Shown in pieces: positions 22,110 to 34,003 of a DNA stretch of 64,000 nt. This DNA is from Naematelia aurantialba (lineage: Eukaryota; Basidiomycota; Tremellomycetes; Tremellales; Naemateliaceae). Position numbers and translations under genes: made by a program. Numbering within the stretch: position 1 is the stretch's first letter; each line of letters starts with the position of its first letter. The stretch lies in contig JAKFAO010000009.1 of NCBI GenBank assembly GCA_021527695.1, positions 1 through 64,000 on the forward strand, written 5' to 3'. Under the pieces are notes generated by a model. The model saw only the letters and a list, made by a program, of their open reading frames with translations. It was not told the origin of the DNA and made no database searches.

Positions 22110-24013
22110 TTACCGTACCGCCCTGGATAATAATGACGCCCATGTTTCCATGTTCTTGAGTTCAACTTGAGACCGATACGCTTCCCATTCCAGCTCTGAC
22201 GGCATGAGAGACGGCGATTGCCAAACGGATGAACGCGCCGAAATCACAGTATCCCGCTCAAGGGACAACTCCTCCCACGGATCCTTCGACGCACGGAGTA
22301 AGGCAAGTGCAGCGACGGGTGACAAAGACGCTGGTACCAGGGACATAGCGGGGCCGTCGACGTATGTGTATGATTCCAGCAGCAGGGGAGAAGCTAAAAT
22401 GCGGGTCTGGCGACGTTATAGGTAGTCATGTTGCAAATTGGGAGAAGCTTACCTGCGCTATGATTGCAGCCGGAATGGCGGCTGACGACCGGGAGTCCAG
22501 GTAGTGGTATGTAGAAAAAGCTGGTAGGATGAAGTCCTGAAGAATTAGCGAGAGTCACAGAGTCTGCAACAACAGAGAGTGGCAAAATCTTACCATGGCT
22601 CCAACCAAATCATAGAATTGATCATACTGTAATTCAGAATGGCCCACCACGATTGGGAACTCTTCATCTGCCAGTTCCTCGGGAATGCGTACTTTTCCGT
22701 CATCTTTGCCAACGAGATGCAAGGTAAAGCACGACTCCGAGGCGCCGTCCAAGGGTACAAATCGCTGCCTTGAAGCTTGTTGTACATCGTTCACAGCTTG
22801 ATCGCTATCAAGTTCTGGACGAGACGCAGTTGAGAGAACCGTGGTCGAGCGATAACCCCACAGCGCAGGATCATCTGGGCTGCGTCAAGACTTTCAGACG
22901 AGTGAGCAACCAATCACTGACCTTTGATGCTCGATAGGAGTTCCGAAAAAATCCCAGAGTAATCCCTACTTTCTTGTTGTACCCTGCCCAAAATGGCGGC
23001 TTTTGATACTGGCGACCCTGGGGGTGAGGGCTGGACCACGGGAGTCTCCAGCCTCGCCGCCTCTGGGATTCTAAGAATCTATCCCGTCAAGTCAGTCCTG
23101 TTGTAAAGATCACCATGATGAGACACGAACGGGCGCGAAGTGAGAGACAGACACCCTCTCCCATCGGTGGTCACGGGTCTCGGCGGCCATTTTCAAGAGC
23201 TTCTTGTGAAGATGTGTCGCAGAGTGCTGTCCGAGACCAAGAAGTGAAAGCCTGCCGTCCAATGCGATCGGCGCAAGCATCTCGATATCATCTGGAGTAG
23301 CAAATCTCTCGATTTCGTGATATAGGCACACGACGTGTGGACCTCCTGACTGCTGTAAAGGATCCAGAACCTCTTGCCAACCCTTCCAGAATTTTGCGTC
23401 ACCTGGCCATGAGTCGCAGTCTACAGGCCAGACTGGTATAAAAGTGACTTACAGGTCACTAAGACGATCAAGGCGTATACTCCATTTTTTATGGGCTCAA
23501 CAATGGACCGTGGTGGTAAAGGAGTTTCTGGATGTATATCCGCCAAGATCTTGTCGAAACCCCATCCGAGGCTACCGCCTAGCTCAGACTCAGTTTAAAG
23601 ACCTTGACGTGTGGTACGTGCTCACGATAGAAATCATATTCGACTCCCATGTCGTGCAGTGAAGACAGCACTCCGCCGATGACCTCTAACTCTCAGCGGA
23701 ACCATGAAAGTAGTTGATGGGGCACACCTTCATGGTATCTGGTTTGCTCAATCACAGCTACTTTTACTCCGCGGAATCGTCCGAAAGAGTCGGGTAATCG
23801 CTCAGGTAGTTCGTTGTCGCAACGTGAGTGAGAAGGATGGGAAAGCGAGGAGCCATTCAGATCTGCAAGGCGAGCCGATAGTCCGGGTGACAGCGTTCTT
23901 ACAGTCAAGAAGAGTAACGCAAAAATCAACAGTACAAAGAGCGGATCGGATCGAAAGGACCGTATGCGACGTGCAGTCAGCCGTAACATACTCGTTTGCG
24001 ACATGGAGTCCAA
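22110..24013 (-). CDS. membrane-anchored glycosyltransferase-like protein (conserved fungal family, function unknown)
   Basis: Starts MDSMSQTSMLRLTARRIRSF followed by one hydrophobic anchor (DPLFVLLIFALLFLTVRTL), so a type II Golgi-type topology. The body reads VKVAVIEQTRYHEEVIGGVL, GWGFDKILADIHPETPLPPR, GGPHVVCLYHEIERFATPDD, LHLVGKDDGKVRIPEE, SELQYDQFYDLVGAMDFILPAFSTYHYLDSRSS (several exons) and ends in SLLSRAVR. The second half, with a G-K-D-like nucleotide-sugar site and a YxLDSRSSA stretch, resembles GT-B glycosyltransferases. I identify it only as a family of basidiomycete proteins of this layout. Exon borders between 22,350 and 23,700 were not all resolved. Same strand and direction as the GT49 gene. 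Confidence 0.6.
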
Positions 24014-25712
24014 GATTAGCTGCTTAGATGTCGATCAGGAGAGAGCAGAGATCCTCAAGGGAAGACGGGTAATCAGAATAGGGGAATATCCAACACGGCG
24101 AGAATCTTTGTTCACACTGAAGGGCAGAATATCCAGCTGATGGGGGAGGGACCCCAGGGCGGACCCTTGCTGAACTCCGGATTCCTTAACAGGAGTATAT
24201 TTCAAATCTTCTCCGGTCTATCAGGCGAACAGGGTAGGAATCCTTTGTTCACCGGAGTGCGTGCCTCCGGTGAAGCCACCAATGGCTGCTGTGACAGCCA
24301 CTCAAATTGGCGCCTAGTAGCTCCATGCGTGGTGACCAGCAGCCAGCAAGCTTTAGAGAGTGAGACAGGATCACTTTAGGCCAATACTAGTCTGTCAACG
24401 CCGCTGCCTCCCAGCTACAATTTGCCACACAGTGGGAAGGACCAGTACAAGAAGCTGGACGAGGCTGTCGGCCCACAAGATCCATCAGAGGCTATTTTCT
24501 AAACTCCTGGGGAAATGGAACATGATCGGGAGTTTACAAGGAGCTTTTCCAATACTGATGAGCGGCTAAAGACTGCTTTGTCAGGGAAACACTCGCCTGC
24601 TTCTCCTCCATGCCCTGCCGTGAAGGATTACAACCGCCAAGCTCGTTGGGAGCAGGCTCGTCAGACTGTATGCAAAGTTGCGACCAAATTGCTACACCAT
24701 CTACCATGACGACTATTACATAGCAACTGATGGGGATCAACTTCCAATTTCTCATCGCAGTCACTCACGCGAACTGCCATTCAGTTGATTCTTGAGCCTT
24801 GCCATAGGATAGGCCCACTGTGGTGAAGGCAACGAGGAGAAGCACGAGAAACAGCGCATGAGCGACCTCCTCAATTTGGTCCACGGTTGATTCTGCTTTG
24901 ACACTCATCCTAGCATTGTGCGGCTCGGTCGTCGCACTTGGGGATTTATTTGGGCTTTTATTTGGGGAGTGGCGGGGAGGGAATTCAGCTTGCAGCAGAT
25001 GAGGCGTCGTGTGACGGAGGTTGGGATCCGCGATTGCCCATCAGGGTTCTCGCCGTGGGTTGCGAACAAGAAGCCGACCGAGGCCTACTAGTTGCCCTTT
25101 ACGAAGCGCGTCTACCGAACACCGCTTCGAGATGCCTTGTCTTGGCATTGCACCTAGCGTCGCAACGGATTCCGTTTGTTGCTGCCGCGGACCCTGATAA
25201 CAAGCCGCCAACGGGAAGGCATGATTGCCTGTGCCTGTCCCACTTGCCCCTGACATGTGCGGTCGTGCCTTGGGGTGTGTGTGTGTAGGGGGGGGGGACG
25301 CAATCCCTGAGAAAATAGCCGCGCCCGGGGGGAGAGAGAGAACAAAAGGCGGGATTGCGCCCCCCCTCCGAAACCTTGATTGTGAAATAACCCTTTGTTC
25401 CCACGTTTCGCGTTAAGCATAGGTAAATAATTGCGCAGTCTATAGTGGCAAATCCATCCAGGACAATCGGAGGTTTTCAAAAGTGGCCCAGCGTGTGGCA
25501 CCCCAGAGGTGGCACTTGGAACAAAAAGACTCTCTTGATGCAGGCTACGGAGAATTGCCCCAAGTGACCATCAGACACAACATTCAGGTGCGCGTCAAGG
25601 AGTTGTCCTGGATTTGGGCATTCCAGCTGCTCCTACCAGCTCAACGAATTGCATGTCCTCAAAGAGACAGGTCATCCGGTGAAAATTAATCGATCTATGG
25701 CATCCGTTGAAA
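24014..25712. other. gene-poor region
   Basis: 1.7 kb with one weak small gene candidate (24534-24908). Around 25276-25340 there is a GT run, a poly-G tract and a GA run, typical low-complexity sequence. Open frames elsewhere here lack motifs. Confidence 0.4.
24534..24908 (-). CDS. possible small single-pass membrane protein
   Basis: The reverse strand from ATG at 24908 encodes MSVKAESTVDQIEEVAHALF, then a clear hydrophobic segment LVLLLVAFTTVGLSYG, then KAQESTEWQFA ending at a good GTGAGT donor. The 3' part is uncertain: several acceptors are possible before a stop within 24534-24700. It has a hydrophobic core and a proper splice signal, which random frames rarely have, but no family I know. 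Confidence 0.3.
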
Positions 25713-27361
25713 TCAACCTGATCCGGACATCCTTGAGAAGATGCAGCAGGGTTGGACGATCGAGTTCCTGCTGATCGACCGCATCCTCAGGGAAGAGCTC
25801 GTCCTCGTCAGCCTCGATTTTTGGCTCCATGGAATGGAATCCGCGATCCAGTCCATTCCCTCATTAGCTCCCTCCCCTTCCATCTCTTCTCCTGCCACAT
25901 ATGGTAAGGGTGCAGAAGGTTCGTTAGGGGCCGACGCCACAACTTCTGCCGGATCAGCTACGGCCAAAATTACCTGTTGAAGACAAACTATCGCTCGCGT
26001 TACTAAGACCTGTATTGTGTGTTCGACTGCTGCAGGTCGACCGAGAACCTTGGGATGTCCTTTGAAAAATTGGACTGGAGGGTACGTCTTGCTCCACCGC
26101 TTCTGTATCACCTCCTGATCTCAGGGCAGCCCGAAATCCTCTCCTCGAATTTCCCCTTGGTCGCCGCCGCCGCCACGTCCACCTTGTCCGGCAAGCCCCT
26201 CTCCTCCAGCCCCTTCGTTAGGACACTGCCCGCCACTACGGCTCGAGTCTCCAGGGTCCAGCCCATCACCAGAATCGCGAGGGTCCGTGTCTCGTTGCTG
26301 ACGCGTCTTCCGAGCGTGTTTGATGTGCCTTCGAACCCCGCTCGCCACCTGCGTCGAGTCTTCGTCCGACTCGAGATCTAACGTGCTCATGTCGAAGTCG
26401 AGACACATTTCATCGTCGAGATATTGTGACGGGCGGGCACGAGGGATGAGAGGGACATCTAACCTTAGGTTTCTAAGAATGTCAGCAGACCTTGCTACTG
26501 TCCGCCACAACAACCAAGGTGGGATTCGTTTGGTGTCCTTGGGGTGCCGATATGCCAAGGATACAGGTCGAAGTCACCAGTGAGAAGCGTGTCGACCGAG
26601 ATCTCATCCGTATTCCTTGATATCCCGACAACCTCAAAGAACAGTAACCGATCGCCCGTGGCAAGGATTCGGACGAAACGTCCAGCGTGAAAGGCAACTG
26701 CCAACCAGCAACCGCAACATTTGAAAGCGGTTAACGCGTGTATGATTGTTTGAGCGATGGCCATGCGCGACATCTCTTTCGATGCGGGGTCGGGCTTGAG
26801 CTCTAGAACCATCGAGATTAAGCAATAAATTTCCTCGTCGAGCCTTAGATGAAGGACAGTCGACAGGTCGGGTTTCCGTACCCCGAACGCACTCGAAACG
26901 TCACTCGATGCTACACCGCTGCCCTCACTCGCCCCTTGCTTCAGGTTTATCTGAATGTCTGTCTCGCCGAAGTTGTCCCACCTACAACGAACACATGGCC
27001 CAGATCGTCACGACGACGATAGCGACAGTTGAGCGAAGTCAGGATATGGCTTAGTCTCGTATACTTGATGAAGAAAGTCATTCAGGTCCACATGCCATGC
27101 GCTCTCTAATGTCGGCGAGAAGGTTTCCAGGAGAGCTTTGTTGGCCAGGAGAGCTTTGATGTTAGACCGAGTTCTCCAGTCGGTGAAATCGAACGTCGGG
27201 CAAGGATCGATGAAGGAGGATAAATCGACACCCTTAAGTGATGGAAAAGGTGTAAGGGTCGATTGAGAACTGCCGGAGGGGTCATGAAGGGACAGTGACG
27301 AGGGAACAGGTGGGAGGGAGAAAGAGGCAGGCGAGAGTGGACGTGACGGTGGAATATTCAT
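25713..27361 (-). CDS. hypothetical protein, multi-exon
   Basis: Begins MNIPPSRPLSPASFSLPPVP with a Pro/Ser-rich tail, then FIDPCPTFDFTDWRTRSNIK and HVDLNDFLHQVYETKPYPDF, then after an intron near 27,000 LRLDEEIYCLISMVLELKPD, KEMSRMAIAQTIIHALTAFK and VVGISRNTDEISVDTLLTGD. Later exons are acidic (CLDFDMSTLDLESDEDSTQV) and Gly-rich. The middle part, with a strand-rich ELKP...RFVRILATGDRLLFFEV pattern, looks like a folded domain, perhaps nuclease- or kinase-related as in some fungal multicopy proteins, but I cannot name it. Exon borders are approximate. Confidence 0.5.
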
Positions 27362-28632
27362 TGCAGCCCTGTGAAAGACCGCTCAGCAGCAGTCGGGGAG
27401 TTGAACGTACCTCTCAATTGAAACTCTCCGGATGCACTGATTTTTCCCTAGCCAAGTGACGATGGTGTACCGATGGTGTCGAAACTCGGATGGACAGCGA
27501 CAGAAGGACGCGACCAAGGTGAGTAACCGTTTCACTTGTGACGTGGCGCTTTCGACGGTTCACTACGCGTCTTATATTTACATCATGTGGATGGAGAAGC
27601 AGTCCTGACCAGCATTGGCTTCATGATGGCACTCACTGGAGGATGAACTAGGATCTGATGCATAGGTTTGCCCCCGGAAGCTTCAGTCTCGCACTGGTCG
27701 TTCACTTGTCAATACCGGGACAACACAGTTTGGGTGGGGTTCAGAGAACTTATTGATATATTGTAGTGACGAGTCTTGACGCAGATGTTCACTCGAAGTC
27801 AACAATAGCCGAGTATAGCACTGGTGCAGACTAGGGTTCGCTGGCGTCGCTCTTGTCGAATGATAGGGATGGTGTTTCCTATGACATACGTGCTCGTCAA
27901 ACTACTGTAGCTACATCCTGGACCGCGTCACAGCTTCCTGACAGCGATATGGATTCGTTCTCGCCAGGAATATCACCGTGCTACGCCGCCCTCTGCGGGG
28001 GGCACCAGCGCCAAACGTAGAACTGAGGAATATGTATCATCCTCTTCGTCAATTTGTGGGTGTACGAAGTCTCTATCTCAACTCCGTCATCAGATATCGT
28101 TCTGATCTGTACTTATATTCGACTCGATTTGCTCTCGTGGCTGGCATACTCACAACTCGTGCTCAGACTGCTCTGCTGTCTCGACACCCTTCCGTATGTG
28201 CTCGTCGACGTGCCGATCACGTGCTCTGCAGAATATCGAAGAAATCAAAAGTCTCGACGTTGTTGGCTTGAGTTTGTTGTGTCGAAGCAGCAGCAATCTC
28301 CCATCTGTCCTGGGTCCTGATTGATGACCCGGTTCTATCGAAGACGCGTCAATGCGCCGCGAACGCAGGGAAACGGGAGGACTCACTCCGAAGTTGCAAG
28401 ATTTGGATTCCGGTTTACCGAGTCAAGTACAAGGGATGCTATATGTTGCACGGAACGCCGAATGCTCGGAGCCCGCAAGATGTTCTATCCCGATCAGCTG
28501 ACGATCCAAGGACCTCAGGCGAAGCTCGCATTTTGCATCATGCGCAGCCATATGTTCAGTCTCTTCATCGCCTCGATTTGCACTTCTATCGCCGTTGTTT
28601 CGAGGAGTACTACGTCAAAGCCTCTGCGATTC
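27362..28632. other. intergenic region
   Basis: 1.27 kb between minus-strand genes. Plus-strand frames up to 241 codons (28321-29046) exist but run antisense to the Zn2Cys6 gene and show no motif. Nothing else supportable. Confidence 0.4.
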
Positions 28633-30896
28633 TCAGATCAGTCTGTAAGTGTCGGGAGAGACATTTGCGTACGCTGCTACAAACCAGGCATATCTCGCAA
28701 CGTATGCCAGCCTCTCGTCAAAGGTCTGGCTGAACTTCACCGCTATCTGGGTGATCACGGTGCTGTGGGTGATGCAGATGGCAGCGGGGCCAGCGGGGCT
28801 GGCGATGTGTGCAGCCGTGATTGTGGGACGGTGAAGAAGGATGTACGTTGCATGGTACAGCATTCTGCGCCGAGTCAGTCCTCATCGGAGCAAATGAGGA
28901 TGTCAGTCGTGAACTTACTGAAGCATGAAAATGTGTGGAGGTGCAGATGGACGCTGCGAATTGAATTTCACCTCTTCAGGAGCATCTTGCCACAAATCAT
29001 CCAGCCTTTGCCTAGTGGCGGTGACAAATGCGTTTCGAATCCGTGAGTCGTTATCTCGGTTCTCACTGCTATACAGCCTCATGATGATATCGTGAATGAT
29101 CTATCCTAGAGATCAGCCACCTAACGCTGGTCGTCATAAATCATTGTGACCCACAAGGCAAAGACGAGCAAGGATCCGAAAGGCTGTCACGCGTCTTGCA
29201 GGTTGGTAAATGTACCCAACCTGGACAGGCGGACAGTTGACGGAATGAACAAAGTATGGGACCCAGGCTCGGTAGTCGTCATCGAAATCCGGAATCGTGG
29301 AGGGATCTCGGCCTGAGCGCGGTGGAAACGTAGGTTCGCGGCCGAGAGCCAGTGAGAGTGCTCTGTTGGCGTTCTTAGTTGCTGGTCGTGTATAGACGGC
29401 TATACAGACGGCTCACTTGTCCCAGATGAAGGCAGCCCAGTAAATTCTCTCCCGCGTGGCCTGCTCCTCGATGGACAGCTTTGCTACGCCAGAGACCGAC
29501 TCGGGCGCATGATGGATTCCAAGCTGTAAGATGTTGAGCATTGCGACCAAATGGTGGTAGATCCGGGCTCACGTCTTGTATCATCCGAAACGCCTGAGAT
29601 GCGACGGTCAGACGATAGTTGCGCCGGATCGTGACGAAGACTCACTAGACCTGCATGGTTCCATCCTTGGCTGACGTCGCCCAACGCACATTCCCTTCCG
29701 GACAACAACAACAATCCCTGTATTGTGGTGATCTTGCTCGGTCCCTCCAACTCTTTCGCCAGATATGCTTTGGCGAGTCCTACGAACAGATCCCCCTGCG
29801 CCAGCTTCTGCTCTTCAGTCAAGCCATCTATCATCCTCGATGCGCATGCGTATAAAACCATCAGAAGAAACTCTGAGAAGCATGACCCTCCAAAAGCCAT
29901 ATCGCGGAGAAACGCTGTTTGATGGGGGATTTCAAAGACTTGGTAGCAAAAGAAGGCGTTCAGGAGAGCATCGCCGAGATCAGGGGCGACAGAGATGTGC
30001 TTTGAAGTAGCCAGAGCTCGGAAGATGGGCGAGAGCGATGAATCGGGGGCAACGGCATCTTGGGCGCGTGATGTCCCCAAAGATGAAGGGAAAGCTCGAG
30101 AAATGAATGGGAAGTGGTCGAGCTGAAAGGAAGGAGTAGGGGATGAGCTGAAGTTGTTTGGGATATCCTGTCCGGAGTCCCAACCGATGCAGCCATGATA
30201 GGTGACCTGTAGGCAGCAAAGAGGATGACGGGTTCAGCGTGTGCGCTGTGTTCTCGGATTGGATCATCTCGCTGAACTCACGTTGCCATTCTCGTCCACG
30301 GTCAACTTGTATTGCGGTGACCGTGCAGCAAGGTCTTCCGTGACGTTTCTCGCTTCACTCGCTGCCGTCAGGCTTAAATCATCCCGTGCACCGTCATCCT
30401 CTAAACTTTCAGCATCTTGAACATCCTCGAGGTGGGTTCCATCAACCGTTGGCGAAATGTACGAATCGGATACCGCGTACAGCCGACGGCTGCTTGAGGG
30501 TTCCTCCAGTCGTCTGACTCTCTCCTCCAGGGCGTGCACATGACGGTGCAGCTGTGCCAAGTCATATTGTGGTTGTTGCTTGGGAGGGGGAGGCTGCAGC
30601 TGAGGGTTGGCATTGTGTGCTGATCGGCGCAAGTGTCTACTTGGTTGTCTGTATACCAAGGGGCGTATCAGTTCGATGCTCGACCCATCGTGGACTCACG
30701 GGACAACGCAATCCTCTTCTCCACCGTCCAGGCAATTGGTGCAGCGAGGTCTCTTTCCATCGCATGATCGCTTCTTCTGTCGACATGCCTGATACACATG
30801 TGTCAAGACAAAGCTACGGATTTCGGGATAGAAGAGTCAACTCACCAGACAGGACACTCCATACGCTCTCTTTCTCTTGACAGCTGTATCGATCAT
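28633..30896 (-). CDS. Zn2Cys6 fungal-type transcription factor
   Basis: Starts MIDTAVKRKRAYGVSCLACRQKKRSC when the first intron is removed, giving a binuclear zinc cluster: C-x2-C, KKRSCDGKRPRCTNCLDGGEEDC, followed by a coiled-coil-like dimerisation stretch (QLHRHVHALEERVRRLEEPS). The middle homology region of fungal factors follows: LGDALLNAFFCYQVFEIPHQ, EFLLMVLYACASRMI, ITTIQGLLLLSGRECALGDV, SIEEQATRERIYWAAFIWDK, ALSLALGREPTFPPRSGRD and HMLYHATYILLHRPTITAA. I end it at a stop at 28633 (tail YANVSPDTYRLI); further exons cannot be excluded. Target genes unknown; neighbours are an aldo-keto reductase and a hydroxyacid dehydrogenase. Confidence 0.82.
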
Positions 30897-31140
30897 TCTC
30901 TAGGTTGAACAGCTCCGAGCCTCACTTGCGAAGACTGCGTGCGTGTGGACCTGGACACAGTGCTTGTTAGGAGGCGGAGCTCTGTTTGCCGCAATACGTG
31001 TGGTGGGAGGACGTCATTGTACAAACGCATGGTTAATACTGTGAATGCACGTGTGGTGTTCAAAGCCTCTTTCTTGTAATGCACAGAATCTAATAGACTT
31101 CGCTGTCCATGTCTGTTGGATATATTCTACAAGCTGTAAT

Positions 31141-32106
31141 CTATTGAGACGCATTATTGATGGCTGCAAGCTCGTCTGCAGACAAGTCGAAATCGCCTGC
31201 AGCAATGTATCCCCTGGTCCTAGCTCGAGATGTCGACGACGTGAATATCACCGCGCTGGAAATGATCAGGGCTGTTACGATGACAAACTCCTTACCCTTT
31301 GGCTCTCACCCAACTCAGCAGGACTTGATCCTGCGTTGCACCTAGCCTCTTGGCTATTTCCGGTAAGACAGAGCTCAGCACAGGGTTCTTCAAACCGTCC
31401 CATAGAGGTTTCAGCGACGAGTACGCTCCAACAACGATTCCCTTTTCCGACATGAACCGTGTCAAAGGTGCCGTGGCAGTAAGGTTGTTTGCGTTGAACA
31501 AGATCATATTGATCGCAGGCTTAACCTGACATGAAGCAAGGACTTGTTGCACCTCTTCCAGACCGAATCTGTCCCTCAGTTGAGCCAAACAGGCCGCCCG
31601 GTCGTGACTGACTGCACTCACGCGGATAGACCAATTGACTTTGCCAAACCCAACGCATGCACCTCTTCCATCTGTCTCCACGCGTTTGGAATGTCTCCAT
31701 TGCAGGTCGGAACGTGGTGGATCACATACAGATCTACGTATTCGACACCCAGCTTGCGGAGACTGTCCTCACATGATTGTCGGACACTCTTGTCTCGGTC
31801 GCTCCACTTGGTGGTGATCCACAGGCTCTCGCGGCTGATTCCAGACTTCCTGATGGCCTGACCGACGTCTTGCTCATTGCCATACTCTGGCCGGATACAT
31901 CATCGTACACATGACTTTCATTTCCGTTTACCGTCAAGGCAAAACTCACGCTGAGCGGTGTCTAGGTGTAGAAACCCGGCTTCGATGGCGTCTCGGATGT
32001 CGTCGACAGTTTTCGATGGCGCCGACTCTGACCTTCGCGTAGCCGAGCCAAATGCGAGTTGGGGAATCCACCTGCCATCGTTGAGTTGTAGTTTGCCCCA
32101 CGGCAT
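31141..32106 (-). CDS. aldo/keto reductase (AKR superfamily)
   Basis: NADPH-dependent reductase of aldehydes and ketones. Four exons (31950-32106, 31622-31886, 31296-31568, 31141-31255) total 810 nt, 269 residues, normal length. Catalytic tetrad is complete: Asp in FLHLDTAQ, Tyr in QYGNEQDVG, Lys in LWITTKWSD, His in LYVIHHVP. Also GLAKSIGLSAFG and a C-terminal NADPH-phosphate site AVIFTSSTSRARTRG. Divergent from the second D-2-hydroxyacid dehydrogenase. Substrate unknown. Confidence 0.92.
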
Positions 32107-32586
32107 GCTGGCTCGGCTGTCTCACAAGCCGTTTCTCACTGCACGATGCTTAAGCACCGCGGTAATGCTTTGCTACGGCTCGGCTAGCCCAGGTGATCGT
32201 CGACCATGTGCGGATTTCGCGGTTTTCGAGTCCTGGGATTCGGTATTGGCGGTTATTAAGATCAAAGGCTCGGACCTTCTATATTCGTCAACGCCCGACC
32301 ATGTCTGCTTCGGCCCTCTTGTGCACAAAGCCTCACTTTGGCTGCTGGAAATATGGTGGCGTCCTCGCGAGAAACGCTCGTTATACTTGCTGCCACGGAC
32401 CGTTACGAGGTTGGTGAGGTCGAGGTGAGTGACACTGAGCTTCTTCGTGGCTGTCTCTCTACTCTCCCAAAGAATCTCCTGCGCGTGGCCATCCAATAGC
32501 AAAATTCAGCGTGAAATCACTGGGATTGACACGGTTGATCTCAGGAGCGTATATTTCGTTCCGCCAAATCACCCCGACCCTACGAG

Positions 32587-33762
32587 TTGATCCATTATCC
32601 GCTTGACATTTCACTCCCACTTGCTTCCAGTGAGTATTCGACGTTCGGAGGAGGGTCTAGGCTGAGGATATCCCCTAGTTCCAGACGAATTGGCCGCCAA
32701 CGTGCACGGACTATTTCTGCTGCGGCACTACCTGACGGCCAGGTAGGTCTGACCACAGGCCCGTTGCGTTTCTCGCTAAGTTTGGGATCAGTGACATCGA
32801 TCGCTTTCCCAAGCTCCGTTGTGTGGTACGAACGGGCGTGGGCTATGACCGAGTGGACCGCAAAGCTTTGGCAGCTGCGGGAATCACTTTAAGTAACGTC
32901 CCCGAGTGCGTGACATTCTCCTCCGGCAGCCCGTTCCTCATTGACGGTAACGACAGTTATGGCACGACCGAGGTTGCCGATCATGCAGTGACTCTTGCGC
33001 TCTCTTTGCGGCGCGGTCTCCTGCTGCAGCATGACCATCAGCGTACCTGTTATGGTGAGACCAGTTGGGATCCCCTCGATGGTCCGCCACTGGCTCCGAG
33101 CGACCAACAAATGAGAGGTCACCTCATTCAACGTCCCAGAGGCAAAATCTGGGGCAGTATCGGCTTCGGGAGGATCGGAATTGCAGCTGCACTCCGAGCC
33201 AAAGCGTTCGGCTGGAAGGTTTGTCGCGCGTACCAGTGCTCGTGTTCAGTTCACTCATGCGCTTCTGTAGGTTATTTTCTACGATCCCTACCTGGCAAAT
33301 GGAATCGACAAGGCTCTTGACGTGACCCGTGTCCGTGAAATTCCTGACATTTTCCGCCTGTCCGATGTCATCTCTTTGCATTGTCCGAACAACTCTGCCA
33401 CTCATCACATCGTCAATGACACCACTCTGTCCCTCGTCAAGCCAGGGGCAATATTGGTCAACGTGGCCCGCGGAGAATTAGTGGATCTCGATGCTCTCGA
33501 ACGGGCGTTAAGATCGGGAGTTCTGTCTGGGGCAGGACTGGACGTTCTGGAAACGGAGCCTGTTCAGGAACCTGTACCGTCTCTGGTGAAGGCGTACCGG
33601 AACAGGGAGAACTGGCTTATGGGACGCCTTGTCATCACCCCTCATGTCGCGTTTTACTCTACGGAGGCGGTGGCGGATATGAGACTGAAAAGCGCGGAGA
33701 CGATGAGGGACGTCCTCTTTGACGGGATGAGGAGCAATGTCATAGAACCTGACAGCTGCTAA
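32587..33762 (+). CDS. D-isomer-specific 2-hydroxyacid dehydrogenase, second paralogue
   Basis: Recognised from VVRTGVGYDRVDRKALAAAG, YGTTEVADHAVTLALSLRRG, dinucleotide site GSIGFGRIG, LSDVISLHCPNNSATHHIVN, LVNVARGELVDLDALERALR (catalytic Arg), GLDVLETEPVQEP (Glu) and VITPHVAFYSTEAV (His). It is a different subgroup (CtBP/phosphoglycerate-dehydrogenase-like) from the gene at 6.9 kb. Clear intron: 33219-33271 region between GWK and VIFYDPY. The 5' end is unresolved: ATG at 32587 reads MIHYPLDISLPLAS and joins to ELAANVHGLFLLRHYLT, but the next junction to FGISDIDRF cannot be made in frame with a good donor, and a 16-residue insert precedes YGTTEV. It may use unusual splicing or be damaged at its 5' part. 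Confidence 0.75.
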
Positions 33763-34003
33763 TGCGATATTCTCTGTCAAAGGCATTTTCGATCTGGTGC
33801 TTTGGGAAAGTTGACAAACAGGTTCGCGGTCATCGCGACTCGCCGTAGGGCTTGACTCGGGAAGCCGCTAGCCGCCTCGTTCGTCGTCTAGAGACCTGCC
33901 TGTTCACTTCTTGAAGATGCGTGAGGTCCGGGTCAATTGACACCAACCAGGCGTCCTGGTGACTATGGAGACGACCATGCATGGTTGTACGAACGCACAT
34001 GAG

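Noticed and set aside
24938..25288. 116-codon plus frame in the 24-25.7 kb gap
   Set aside because: No motif, runs into a GT/poly-G tract, opposite frames equally open.
28321..29046. 241-codon plus-strand frame
   Set aside because: Antisense to the Zn2Cys6 factor C-terminal exons, which carry family motifs; the plus frame has none.
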